A stretch of 64,000 nt of DNA from Syngnathus acus (lineage: Eukaryota; Chordata; Actinopteri; Syngnathiformes; Syngnathidae): the NCBI RefSeq assembly GCF_901709675.1, contig NC_051104.1, forward strand, positions 7,694,501-7,758,500. Direction: 5' to 3'. Positions 35,843-48,770 of this stretch are shown one piece after another; positions within the stretch are counted from its first letter, which is position 1, and each line of letters opens with the position of its first letter. Both the position numbers and the translations under genes were made by a program. The notes beneath the pieces were generated by a model that made no database searches, was not told where the DNA came from, and saw nothing but the letters and a program-made list of their open reading frames with translations.

Positions 35843-38800
35843 ATGCAGGTAAAGACGAGAGATATTTGCTAATTGCTCCGAACTTAATTAAAACGCCAAT
35901 CGCGATCGGTTCGGTAGGGTAGGGTGGGGTGGAGGGGGTGGTTGGCCCGCAACCGATAGAAGATCGAGCGACGGACGGATTGCGCCGTGAACTAATCCCG
36001 ATCCTTTTTGGAAATCCAACGTTCGATTCGAAACTTTTTTGGGCCGTGTTTCCCTTGTTCTGCTCTCATTAGACCACCCCCATCGCCGAGGGAGGCGATC
36101 GCGACTGTCGACTGACCAGGTTAAGTCGTTGCTTTCTTTTTCTTTTACGCCCTCCCCAAGCGTTTACTTCCTCGCACCAATTACGCTTTTATAAATGTCA
36201 CCGTTGGACGAGCATGTGTTGCACTGCGGGGGCTAAAAGATACCGATGAGGGGGGTGAGGGGGGGGCATCAAAAGGAGGTCTGAGTGGACGAGGAGGGAA
36301 GGGGGAGGCGAGTGTTTTCGAAACACATCTGTAAGCTGAGAACGTTCGTTAATTAAACGGCTTTAGTCAGTGTAGGCCTCAATTTGAGCTGTTAAGCAAG
36401 CAAGCAAAGCAAGCAGGAGGCGGGCGAATCACCAGTAAATGCCCGACGGGTAAGACGACTGGAGGGCCGTGTTTTTTTCTTTTTCTTTGATAAGGAGTTA
36501 AAGGGAGTGCATATTAATGTCTCGGGGTGAAGTGGCTGCGGTTGAGGGCCACCTGGATCATGCGGAGTACGAAACGGAGGCGGAGTGGAGAGAGACTCGC
36601 CCCGTTCGGAGCTTAATTATCTCGCGTGCTAACAGAACTAGCCTAGCAAAGTGACACGACTCGAACTCCCCGTTTTTTGTTTACGACCGAGCTCGAACTC
36701 GCCTGGAGTCTTGGTGCGGTGTGTTTCTCTTCTAGTCTCACTCAATGTATCTCATCTACTCCCGACTTGTTTTTTAGTAAAGTAACCGGAAAGACCCCTG
36801 TTTTGCGGTGTTACAAGACCGGGGCGAGCGGGGGGCAGCTTAACCTAGCTTGCTAGCTAATTGATTCGCTTATCCAGCTAATTAGACTTTTATCTAATTA
36901 GTCCACTGTTATCGCGGAAAGGCCAGTCAAGTTGCGTCTTCGCTTTTAATCTCAAGTTACGCCTCATGGGGCTTTTAAACATGAGGCTGTTTGGCGTCTC
37001 CGAGTGTTATTTGGTCATGTACCCCTGCTAGCTTGCTAATTGGCGTGACGAAGAAGTGAGGAATTGAAGCATTGACGATAGTTTGTTCGCTGCATTGGGC
37101 AACTTGGGTTGCATTTTGTTACTGTATTTATATTCTGACATAGAAGAGACTACATGAAAGGTGCTTGATCATGGCATTTGGGTGTTAAAATGGCTAGAAA
37201 CAAAAGATTGGCTTTTAAGTTTTAGGCTTGATTGTTGATGTCCTACACATTAGTGTTGCTCAACATTTATTGAGCCAAGGAACACATTTTTACCAAAGAA
37301 AAATTTCTCAGCCTGCAATCCAATTAAAATGTGACAAAGTACAAGTTAACCCATTTATCGTGATCAGTGGAAGATCATTTAATTGTTCTGCGTGCCACTA
37401 AACATAGATGGCATGGATGGATCAAAAAATAATTGGTTGTAATAAATAATTACGTGGAATCTGATTTTGTTTCCCGGTGGCACACCTGATGATCCCGCAT
37501 AGTGGCTGGAAGAAATCACTATCTTAGTTAACAGACTTTTGTATAATCCAAATTTACTGGCTCGTTTTGCATTAGGGCTGCTACTTGATATTGGTCCTAT
37601 AATTGTAACATCACTGGCATTACCTTAGTGACTAATCTAAAATGGATTATTCTCCTTGATGATCCAATGTTAGTGGCTCAAGCTCCAAAGCTTTTTCTCT
37701 TTTTCTGAAATGTGATTTTTGGGAAATGCAAAATTCCCCTCTGCACCAGGAACTCAGCTACTACTGCGCTCAGTGATGCTAAATATAGTCACGCTTACTG
37801 TTTGCAAACGTAATACTAACCAATAAAAGCTCTTTGTTGTAGCGAAAGCTGTTGTGGGAGACCGATATAAAGATGCATATAGAGTAATTATTTATTTATT
37901 TGTTTAGTCTATCGTGTACTATGTCTCGTCACCGTGGGATAGAGGAAACGGAATTTCGGTTTCTTTGTGCGTCTTGACATATAAAGGGATTGACAATAAA
38001 GCAGACTTTGACTTTGATAGAGTAAACACATTTTAGCACGGTTTGTTATCCCCATGTCTGTTGTTTACAGCAACACCATGTTTGAAATTATGTAGTAGCA
38101 TATGCCAAATTGATGTTCCCATTGAATGAGCTATTGTGTGTCAACTTTGAGAAGCATTTGAAAGCCTGCAAAAGACGTGAGTTAACTCAGGAGGAATGTT
38201 GCCTGGATTGTGATGTTGAATCACATATACAGAGAGAATTGTCATATGAAATGATATGAAGCCACTTCGGAGCGAACAAGGATGTTTTTTTTTTTTTTTT
38301 ATCTGCGTTTTTAAATGAACTCAATCAGTGTTCAGTCCTCCCACAAGTGCGCTAAAGTGAAATAAATGCTTGAATTTCAAGGTTTCTCTAACTAAACATT
38401 TATCATTTTAGTGTTAGTGACCCTATCTTCTAGTTAAGCATGTTAATTAGATTAGGTAACGTCTGATTTTTAACTAACTATATTCATGGAAACTCGGTTG
38501 GCTTGAAAAACCAGAAATTTGACAACTTCCCTACCAACTTGTTGTACTTTATTTTTTTCTTAGGAGGAGTCTGGGGAGAAAGAAACCAATTACAGCAATG
38601 GCAAAGCAGCACGGCTGTGCCCTTTGTGCCAAAAAGGCCAAGAAGACCAAGCCTCCCTGTCTCGACACCTCACTGAGCAACACAATGTACTTCCAACATG
38701 TGTTGACAAACTGTTAGACATTGTAAGTGTGGCCCAAAATGAGCCTGGATGACATTGTTGCTTCTGTCTGCGTTGAGCACAAAGCAGCAGCGCACAGCTC

Positions 38801-41800
38801 TTTTTAAGATCTTGTCGTTTAATCAGACAAAAGTGTCGACGTGATCATCGAGCAACATTTTTGTTGTTTTTCTTCGAATCCTTAATCTCATAATGCCGTC
38901 CATGGTTATGGTTTTGACAGCTCTTTGACTTGTTAAATGCAGGCTAAGGCTTCAGATTCCTCGACTACAAGATAAGTACACTTTTGCTCAAATGCAGACA
39001 GGTTACAGTCGACGGTTGCTTGACGGAGCAACCTTGGTAATTGCTCCAGGCCAGATTATCCCTGTGTTTCGTTTATCTGAAACGGGTGCAGTGTAACGGT
39101 TTTGTGTTCTGGCGGATAAAAGGAGTCGCTATATGGATGCCTTGGGGCTAATTAGACAATTAAAGGCATTCCATAGTTGCTATGTGTAATCAAGCCACGC
39201 CCAAGTACTGTGGAATTGAAAACACATCTGAACCAGCCGTTGCTTTAGAATTATTTGCTGACTCTTTGATTTTCTTTCTTAACAGTCTGTTTTGAAACAG
39301 CGTGCAAGGGAAGAAGAGTACGAAAGTGCTCTCCTATCTTCAGGTAAGAGTGTTTTTTTTTTTTATTGATTTCAATGATTAGATTCGACATATGATATTG
39401 TTATCCTTGACTTGGTTACCAGGAACTAAAAACTAATTTGTTTTGATGGTCCCGTCAAGGCATTTTGACCTTGGAAAGGACACGCAGTGAACTAGCAGTG
39501 GTGTAAGGATATCTCATGTGATGTGAAACAAGACTGTGCTTGCTTACTGCCAAACGTACTGAATTTCCTTTTCCCTTTTTTTTTATTGATTTATTTTGGA
39601 TTTATCACCTACAAGTGCTTTTATTGTTTAGCTTTTTTTTTTTAATTGTGACTTTACTAGCAAGTTAGCTTCGCTTCGTGATAGACTAACCGAATTTGTA
39701 CTGACGTCAGAACAGGAGCGTAACTAAAGAGGCGATATTGTGTGTTTTTTCAGTGTGACTTTAGTCTGAGCTTTTATTACATTTATTTTCACAATTGACT
39801 CACTTACTGGTATAGTTACTTGGCATTGTAAATTGAAACTCCATGTCTTGTATTGTCTGACCAACAGTATCCTAAAATGTGCCATTTGTTTCGTGTTTAT
39901 CAGCTGCAGTTTGTACACAAGTGAGGCCATCCGACGACATCAGCTCCAAAATCTGCCGGCCTTGTTCAGACGTACCTCGGCAACATCGTGATAAAGAGAT
40001 GGAAGAAGACAGAATGTTGGATCGGGAGGGGAGTGAAGCTGAAACAGAGCCAGAAGATGATGCAAATGAAATGACGGGAGCAGCCAAGCAAACTGCCGCT
40101 GAAAATGACGATACGGCAGACAACAGTGCAAATTCCGCCGGTAAAAATGGCGTGCCTGCCGAAAATGGCACTCAGTTCAAATGCAACGCCTGTCAGGAAA
40201 GATTTCCCAGCAAAACTGCCCTGAGTGTTCATTATTACTCTGCGTCTCATATTCAGAGAATGACAACAATACAAGGTGGGGAAAGTGATCCTCCAGCTCC
40301 TTCCAGCCCTGCTCTTTCTCGGCCATACGTATCAAACAAACCCTACCAGTGCGCTACATGCCGGGTCTCCTATAACCATGCCATCACCCTGGAGAGTCAT
40401 ATGAAATCCGTCTTGCACCAGACACGCAGCAGAAATGCTGTGAACAATGCAGGTGCCCCTGGCAGTGGTGGAAGCAGCAGTGGCGGTACTCCAAAGACCA
40501 CAGCGAGTACGGCGGCGACCAACGCTAACTGCGCGACCGCCGCAGCCGTGATGGTGACGAGAGCGAGAGACGCGGAGAACAACCAAACATCTCCCTCCCT
40601 CATTGCCACCCCTGTGGCCTCAGCTCAGGCTGTCTCAGCCTTTCTCACCCTCCTCACATCCAGCCCGAGTACGCTCCCACACCCCCTCCTCCCGTCCCTG
40701 TTTGCGCCCAGCCAGCCCACCGGTGCCGATACGTCTCAAATTGTGCCTCAGCCCCACATGGTCTTGCCGTTGATCTTGAACGGGCTCCAAGCCCAGCAAA
40801 CCCAGCAGTCTCCAGAGAACCAGCAAGGACAGCTCCTTACCCAGTGTGTGCCATTTGTAGGTCTCAATGCAGCACAGCAAGCCCTCCTGACCCAAAGACT
40901 TAGTTTATTACAGAACCAGTGGGCCCCTGTTGCACCACCAAGTAATTCACCAGCAGTTGGGGAGAGGGTCAAACAGGAAATGATTGAAAAGCCCTTGGAT
41001 CAGGTCAAGGCCAAGGACAGCATAAAAACAGAAGAACCTGAGGAAGAGGGTTCCCAAGTCGAAAGCAAAGCGCTAGATGAGGTTAACGAAGACGTTCGGA
41101 AGACACCTCGAGATAGCGGAACCTTGGGTGTGGAAAACGAGGACTCGGCAAGTCTAGGTTTCTCTCCGGTTGCCGTAGAGAAGAGCCTCCATAATAACCT
41201 CCTCTCACCTTCCCCGTCGATGGTGAGTAACCCGAGCTACAGCCCTCCTCATTTGAAGCTCACGCTTAGCCCCGATTCTACTCCGCAAAAATCACAGAGA
41301 GCAACGAGTCCTTGTGGATCTGTTGGTGCCGCCAAATCCAGTCCACTTTCAAATGCCTTAAGCAGCCAATATCGAGTCCATTGCAATACCGTGGGCTCCC
41401 TTTATCCAGAACTTCCAGCCTTGTCAGAATTTCAGTCAGAGGTGCTTTGGGCTTTTTTCGAGTCGCGAAGCGAGACCGATGCCGCTAGCCCTCTCCGTGA
41501 GGACTGCGAGGCGCTGGGAAGAGAGGTCGGGCTGTCGGAGGAGGACGTACGCAAGTGGCTTTGCCAAGCCAGATATGCCAAACAGAGAAAGAGAGCCTCA
41601 GAGCTGGCACATCAACAAGGCTCGTCATCATTTGTACCCAGCACGCAAAGCAGCGACGACGACTTTGATGATGATGATGACGACGAAAGCTCCCTCATTA
41701 TAGCGGAAGACGAGGAGGACGCTGACGTGTCGGCGAGTCAGGCCATTGATTTGTCTTGTACGAGAAAGCAGCACAGGCCCAAAGGTGTCGGGAGAGAGGG

Positions 41801-44420
41801 CCAGGGAGATTCCTGTCTGACCTCTGACTCCGAAAATGAGGTGTACACTTCTGTGATCGTGACGGACGAGGAAAGTCAGAATGCGGCTTTTCGGGTGGCC
41901 CCGGACAGCCCCGCCAAAGACGAAGTGCGACACGAGGTGCACGGTGAAAAGGGCTCATTCGGGGGGAAAGTCTTGCGCTCCACCACGGTGTTTCTCTCCG
42001 ACGCAGAGGATGACGATGAAGATGAGGATGGTGGGGGGACTAATAAGTCGGGGAAGAAGAAAAGGAAAGGAGAGTTTGAACATGAGGTGGAGGTGAAAAA
42101 GGAGAGACTGGATCCTGATGTGGACCTGGAGTTGGAAGCCCAAGGGGATCCGCCAGGTTCTCTGCCCTACTCTCTGGACCAGCAGAATCCAAGCGGTGCT
42201 TTACACTCGCTCCCGCTATCTCTCGCTCCCTTCTCGACTCAATTCCTGAGCCCTTATGTCCTCTCGCTGACACCGTCGTTAGTTGGAAGCAAAGTACCGG
42301 TCTTTTCCAACTCGCCCGCCATCGCCCAATTCTCCAGCTCTCTCCTTTCTCAATCGCCCAGTCCCATGAGCCAATCCTCTCAATATTTAGCCAACGGCGG
42401 TGACTGTGAGACTGCGCTAGACCTTAGCATGGGGAAAACCAATTCGTCCTCATCTCAGGTTGGTAACATTTCAGCACAGAAAGGTCAGTTGCTGGATGGT
42501 CTTGGCTTGAGGCCGACATCTCAAGGTTTGGTTGTCGTTCAGGTTAAACCTGAATCTTTCGCCGCTACGCCTTCCTCGTATAGTCGTGTGAATCTGGTCA
42601 ATAGCAATAACTTGACAAAGGCCAGCGTTTACACCAGGCCGGACGAGAAAAGAAATGCCGCCGCCGCCGCCGCCACCGCCGTGTGTGAAAATGACGAGAA
42701 GGAGCAAGAACAACAGCAAAGGAAGGCCAAAGGGAAAAGATATCGCGATATGCGCCGTTCTCGGACCATCATTCAAGCTGAGCAACTGGACGTACTGTAT
42801 GGATGCTATTTCAAAGATCCCAACCCTGGGAAACAAGAGTTTGAACAAATCTCCGAATGGGTTCACCTTCCCAAAAAAGTGGTTCAGATCTGGTTCCAGA
42901 ACATGCGGGCGAGGGAGCGGAAGGGTGAGGTCCGATTCATCAGCGACGGCACCCTGGCGGCGGTGGGAAAACCGCTCATCAAATTTACCTGGCCGCTCTC
43001 AAAGCCCATTTTTTCAAACAAGCCTGTCGAAGACAACAGGCGCTTCATCGCCACCGCTCCCATCGTGCGCACCCTCATCAAGAGCGAGCGCAAACCTGTC
43101 ATGGTGAAAAAACAGGCCCCTGTTCCAATCAAGCCCAAGGAAGTGGTTTCGGCCACCACGCCCGCGGTGGGGGGCGGCGGCGCTGCCTCTGTGATGTCAA
43201 AGGCCAAGCTTGAAGGCACCAGCGGCGTCAAAGTTGCATCTAGCGTCGTGCCCACCCTTTTAGCGCCTCCCGAGGATCCCGTTCCCATTGCCTCTCGACT
43301 GAAGAACTTGGAGGAGGAGAGCGAGGAGGAAAAAACCGACGAGGAGGCGGACGACGACAACGAGACGGCACCTCGGTTGACCAACCGCATGGTGCCCATG
43401 GATAACAGGCCCCCTTCCGCGTCTCCCCACAAACCAAACGGCCTTAGCTACTGGAACCCAAAAGCCTCCATCAGGATCAACACTCTGTCACGAGAGCAAC
43501 TGGCTCTTCCCGCTCATCCGCCTCCCCGTACCATCCCCCCTCCTCCCACCCCCAGCATCGCCCCGGTCAGTCCCAACTCGGCCAAAGTGGCCCGCTCAGC
43601 CACCCCTGTCCTGGGAAAATCCAGCCCCACGGACAACAACTTTCTGGCCCATTCTTCCAGTCGTCGGCCGCGCACGCATCTCTCCTGCCTGCAACTCTCC
43701 ATTCTGCAGTCCTGCTACGAGACCTGCGCCCACCCCAATGCCATGGAGTGTGAGGCCATTGGTGCAGAGCTTAACCTGCCCCTGAAGGTGGTGCAGATCT
43801 GGTTCCAAAACACGAGAGCTAAGGAGAAGCGCTGGAGGCTACAGCAAGAAAAACTGGTAAGCTGCTCGACGCGTTTTAGAAAAGAAATAGGTCGGTAGTT
43901 GGATGGATGGATGGAGAAGGATGTGCCGTAATATTGGATGAAGAATTTGTTGTCTGATCTTCCCTTTTCTTAACACCTTTTGCCACAGGGTCCTCAAGCC
44001 GGGGGGAAGGTGTCGATGAGCTCGGGAAGTTACCTGCAGTACAACGCTCTGAAAGCCAACCGGCCCATCCTGCCCAAACCCGTTCAGCTGACCATCACAG
44101 AGACTCCGTCTTCCCTGGCAAGCGGCCAGTCTGCACCCAACGAAACGCTGACGGGCTGCTGCGAGGTCTGCAAGGTTTCCTTTGAATCGCGGGCGGCGGC
44201 GAGGGCCCACGTCTTCTCGTCGCTTCACCTCGCCAAGCTACGCACCACTAACTTTGGCCAGCCCACCGCGCTGGTCAACAAGAACGGAACTGCCGCCGGA
44301 GGTTCGGGCGGCGTCAACCTGAACTTGCAGGTTGGCCATTCTTCTTCGGTCGCCGGTTCTGCTTCCGGAGGGGTGGTTGTCATCAAGGTGCCCCCAGCCA
44401 CGGCTACCAGCAGCAGTTAA
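35843..44420 (+). CDS. zfhx2: Zinc finger homeobox protein 2, short form
   Basis: Large nuclear transcription factor of the ZFHX family. Five coding exons (35843-35848, 38564-38722, 39286-39343, 39904-43856, 43989-44420) join in frame to 1535 residues. Exon 1 contributes only Met-Gln in a strong Kozak context. Exon 2 has the C2H2 finger LCPLCQKGQEDQASLSRHLT..H. Exon 4 has FKCNACQERFPSKTALSVHY and YQCATCRVSYNHAITLESHM, both ZFHX2-like. A degenerate homeodomain follows (VGLSEEDVRKWLCQARYAKQ), with long acidic runs. A good homeodomain comes next (RRSRTIIQAEQLDVLYGCYF ... VVQIWFQNMRARERKG), then the last one (RRPRTHLSCLQLSILQSCYE ... VVQIWFQNTRAKEKRW). Exon 5 ends with finger CEVCKVSFESRAAARAHVFS..H. 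AIDLSCT and ALDLSMG resemble CtBP-binding motifs. Mammalian ZFHX2 is about 2570 residues; the missing part is its N-terminal finger-rich half. Flanking thtpa supports orthology. Confidence 0.9.
35849..38563 (+). other. Large first intron of zfhx2
   Basis: The longest intron in the window (2.7 kb). Its first kilobase is GC-rich with many CpG, consistent with a CpG-island-like promoter. No sizeable open frame with zinc-finger motifs was found on either strand, so the missing N-terminal half is not hidden here. A retroelement-like tail lies near 37975-38022. Confidence 0.75.
37950..38022 (+). mobile_element. Possible 3' tail of a diverged retroelement in zfhx2 intron 1
   Basis: GAATTTCGGTTTCTTTGTGC, then GATTGACAATAAAGCAGACT and TTGACTTTGATAG, resembles the common fish element tail ending GACAATAAAG..GACTTTGACTTTGA. 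No coding part is present. Confidence 0.4.
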
Positions 44421-47161
44421 AAGAAAATTCAGATCAGGATTGGTCTGCACACTAACTTTGGACCCATTTGGGCTCCTCCAGTTTTCACAAACACCTTTGA
44501 GCACTATTCCTCACCACCCACCTAACTTAATTTTTTGGGCTTTGAAGTTGGCTTTTTCTCCCCCTTCCCCCCCAGCACCCAGTTTCCCATTTGTAACCTT
44601 TGTAATGACTCCAATGGACACGTTGGTCAACGTCACCCCGAATCAACACCAAACAGTTCCCCTGCTGCTACTGATTTAATCAGTTTGCCATGTGAGTGAT
44701 GGATGATACTTTTTGAATTCATCTCACCCTTTCGCGAAACACCTTTGATTTCAACGACCTTCCTACAAAGCTCTGGAGGGACGGACGTGACTTGCGCGGC
44801 GTGAATTGAAAAGACTGATGACGACGCTTTTTAACCGCCGTGTCACTCTTTGGGCTAACATGGAATAACTCCCACTTTGCTCCCATGGAATATTTTGGGG
44901 ATGGAATGCTGTCACTTCCCGGGCAAAGATTGGTTCTGTACGAGAGGAATGGACTAAGTTAATGTGATGCGTTTTTGACGGTGGCTTTTATTGATTTGCT
45001 ACTGGATATATGATCTATGGACTATTGCGTATATGTACGTTTGGGATACAATAGAGGTACTAAGAGAGTAGGGCTTTTAAACCCCTTCCCTCCCACTGCA
45101 AACACCCCCCACCCCACCCCCCATTGCCATGTTTATAGTTTATGGTCATGACAATCCAGACAAAAAAAACAACTTTTAAAAATTGCAAGGAATCTTGGCA
45201 TACCGCACTTTGACGCATATTACATTGAAATGTTTTGAAGCATTCTAATGCCAGTGTCTTTTTATGGAAAGATGCATTCATGCATGTTGGATGCCTTAAT
45301 ATATATATTTTTTCTTGCTCGTCTCTTGAGTCACGCTTTAGGTGTAAACGTAATATTGTCCAAGAAGCAAAAGCTTACGGCATATGGAAGTGAAATTAAG
45401 CGCTGTCCCTAATTTACACATCTATATGAATGTCATTCTTTTGATAGAACATGAGCAAATCCTGCCTCGGAAATCTTTGCCAGCTTTTTCTCAGCCCGGG
45501 ACAAAAAAACAAAACAAAAAACGTCCAACTCGTGTGGTGTTGCCTGAGAAAATAATACTTCAAGCAATCCTGTGGGTTTCATTTGCCCGCCCTAAAAAGT
45601 TTGGAATAATGGGCAGAGCCAAAAACGCATTGTATATTTTAGAGATGAAATTGTTTTGTCCTTTTTTTTTTTTTTTTTATTTTTTTAAACTTTTCATTGT
45701 GCAGCAGCACTCTTCAGTGTTTTATCGTTTTTTGGCCACAGCTTGGTGTTTTATTATCAGGATGAATGGCAGAATTCACAAAAGGTTGGCTCAGAATTGA
45801 TTGACGTTTCGTTCCAAAGAGATATTTAAGACCGCATGACGAGTATCTTGCCATTGCAACAAATTCATCTCAAAAGGATCATAAGACTGAATGTCATCAG
45901 CAAATTGCATTTCATTTCATTTCATGGGTTAATCACCTCTGGTGACTTTTGCCATTCAGCTTCTCATGTAGTATTAATACTGAAACACTGAACAGTTGCA
46001 CACGTGAACCTTGAAAAGTTTCGAGTTCCAATTTGGTCCACATATAAATATGAAATCTATTTTGAGTAATGTATGCCGCTATAATAAAAAAAGCAACAGA
46101 TCTTTATAATATATTATTTTCAAAATAAGAATTTCACCGTGAGTGTGGAAGGGCCAATAAAATTTGAAAGGCATGAGTGCTTCTTCAAATCCCTCACCCC
46201 CCCCACCACCACCATCACCACCACCACCTCTTGTTCATACCTAGCCTGGTAATGCACATGCTGTGAAATGCGATGTGATATGTGCAAACCAAACAAGGGA
46301 GGAAATTGGCTTTCACCAATATCTTGCAGGCCAATTGTGGATATTCCATTCTTGCAATGTATCGTTTTGACTGAGAGCTACAAAGATGGTGCTGTGTTGA
46401 AGGACACAACTCACTTAAGAGCTTTTTCCTTCCATTTGAATTTGTATATTAATGTTATAGTTTTAACTCAAATGCAGAACTAAAAGGAACTTTTTGTAAA
46501 TGATATATATTAAAAAGTGATATTCCAAAGTAACCTTTTTTGTGTCATTTAAAAAAAAAAAAAAAATACAACCAAAAAGCAATCAAGAGGTGTTCACAAA
46601 TGCAAACTGTAAAGGACATCCCACGGCTTGACTCTTGCACTAGTTCACAATATTTGCACAAGTTACAGACATTTCAAAAACGACAGCCATGGATGCAACA
46701 TGACGAGTGAATCGGTGTGTGGCAGTGTTCTTTCATGACTTAAACACGTTTAGTCTGTCGGGATTCATCTTGTATGCGTGTGTTCGGATGTCAAGACTGG
46801 GATAATACACAGAAACGCGGTGTTGCACTGTCCAAATCAAATGGGTTTTTATGGAGATCTGCTTTTATTATCTTACATTTCATTGTCAAGTTGATTATCA
46901 CTATCATTATAACTGTACTACGACTTATTGAATTTACCATTACTACTCATGCTGTTTTGATTTATTCATTCTTGTTTTCATGCCACCTCTCTGCTCAGAC
47001 TGAGCATGTTTTTCCTCTGAATATTGAACAATAATAGTGGCAGTGTTGTTATGTGTTGTTAAGACCTCTGATTAGGTTTTTTTCGCCCCTTCCTCACTGT
47101 ACCTTCCTTGCCTTTTGTGTTTGGTCTTCATTATGCTTTCTTTGATATACAGAAAAATAAA
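44421..47161 (+). other. Long 3' UTR of zfhx2
   Basis: About 2.7 kb without a gene, AT-rich toward the end. AATAAA signals occur at 46156 and at 47156, the latter followed closely by the alg14 promoter. Contains T and A homopolymers (about 45663 and 46551) and a short CCACCACCACCAT run near 46200. Open frames here have no domain signature. Confidence 0.65.
47156..47161 (+). promoter_or_regulatory. Distal zfhx2 polyadenylation signal
   Basis: AATAAA 280 bp upstream of the alg14 start codon; it is the last canonical plus-strand signal before alg14. Confidence 0.55.
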
Positions 47162-47439
47162 ATCAGATGAACCTGGGAAACAGTGGAACTGACTTATTTA
47201 TTATTCAACCATTTTCGTCGTGGGCCGCATTGCGATCATAGTTTCCCTCAGAGGGCCTTTAGAACGTCTTCTAGATACTGTACATACAATACAGTACAGG
47301 CTACACAACAAACTGTTGAATAACTGGTAATACACACTCTTGCACAGTAGATGGCGGTAAGCACCTGGAAATTGCTTAAACCCCGCCAGCACCTGGTTGA
47401 AGAAGAAGAAAAGGAGAAGGAGGAAGTAGAAGAACTGTC

Positions 47440-48770
47440 ATGACCGTACTATTAGGATGCTCTATTATTCTTGTAGCGTGCTTGCTACTTATTATACGTT
47501 TATATATAGTTGTCAGGAATGGGCGCAACTATAAACCTGGTAACAAAGGTCGGATTGGGCTCCTTGTCGTTGCAGGATCAGGTAAAAGTGATACATGGCA
47601 ATTTCATCGTACGCTTGAGGTACTCTGACACCTTGTGATCTCTTGTGGGTTCTTGGACGTTTTAGGCTACCGCAATAATTGAGGAAACTGTAACAACCGC
47701 AAGATTCGTTTAAAAAAATAAAAATAAATACCCGCATCTATCATGTTTGTATGTTTTCTTCTGACTCATAGCAACTTACAAGGCAGTGGTTGCAGCAGCA
47801 GGTATTGTGCCCAATGTATTTACCCCAGAAAAGAATCTGCGTCAGTCAGGCCAACCTTAAGGAGCTTTATATACGTATTACTATTTGTTGTCATTGTGGA
47901 TGACAACAAGGTAGGTCTATGTGTTTTCAGGTGGTCACACTACAGAAATCCTGCGATTGATGAAGAGCCTTTCCAGTGCCTACTCACCTCGATTCTACAT
48001 TATTGCGGATACAGATACGATGAGTGAAGAAAGAATCCGTGCATTTGAAAAATCCAAACAGATCTTGGATTGTGATCCACAAGTAAGTAGCTTATTTTAC
48101 TTGACCGACCGGTGTTAAAGTTGTGGACTACAACAAAGTAAACTAGTAGAACATTGATGCTGTCCTATGCAAAATCGGATGAAGGCTTGGTATGTTTTTA
48201 GTTTACCATTCATCGGATCCCTCGGAGCCGAGAGGTACATCAGTCGTGGAGTTCTTCAGTTTTAAGCACACTGAATGCCCAATTTTACGCTATACCCCTG
48301 ATCTTCAGGCTCAGACCAGATATGGTGAGTCAACGTTCTCATCAAAATATGCTGTGTGTTTGCACACGCATGTGCGGACACACTCCCCTGAAGGGACGCT
48401 CAGCTATTGTTTCACTCACACCTACTGACAATTTAGTCTTCAGTAGTATTATACTATTTATTTCATTGTTATTATAAATTCCTCCCAAAATAAATACAAT
48501 TCTAATCTTGTGTTTTTTACATGTACTTTGTTGTTGTAGGTGCTGTGTAATGGCCCAGGAACCTGTGTTCCCCTTTGCCTCGGAGGACTCCTGCTTGGAA
48601 TTGTGGGAATTAAGAAAGTCATGATTGTTTTTATTGAAAGCCTTTGTCGGGTGGAGTCGTTGTCGCTCACAGGGAAAATCCTTTACCACGTTTCAGACTT
48701 TTTTTTTGTGCAGTGGGCCAGTCTGAGGAACAGCTATCCAAAGTCCATTTTCCTCGGCAGAATTGTGTAA
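47440..48770 (+). CDS. alg14: UDP-GlcNAc transferase subunit ALG14
   Basis: ER membrane anchor that recruits ALG13 to form the enzyme adding the second GlcNAc to the dolichol-linked N-glycan precursor. Four exons (47440-47581, 47931-48082, 48202-48324, 48540-48770) join in frame to 215 residues; human has 216. The N-terminal membrane helix is VLLGCSIILVACLLLIIRLY. The glycine-rich loop VVAGSGGHTTEILRLMKSLS spans the first splice junction. YSPRFYIIADTDTMSEERIR follows, then FTIHRIPRSREVHQSWSSSV, VLCNGPGTCVPLCLGGLLLG and FIESLCRVESLSLTGKILYH. The C-terminus YPKSIFLGRIV is intact; this segment binds ALG13 in yeast. The start codon is chosen as the first ATG before the membrane helix. Confidence 0.96.
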
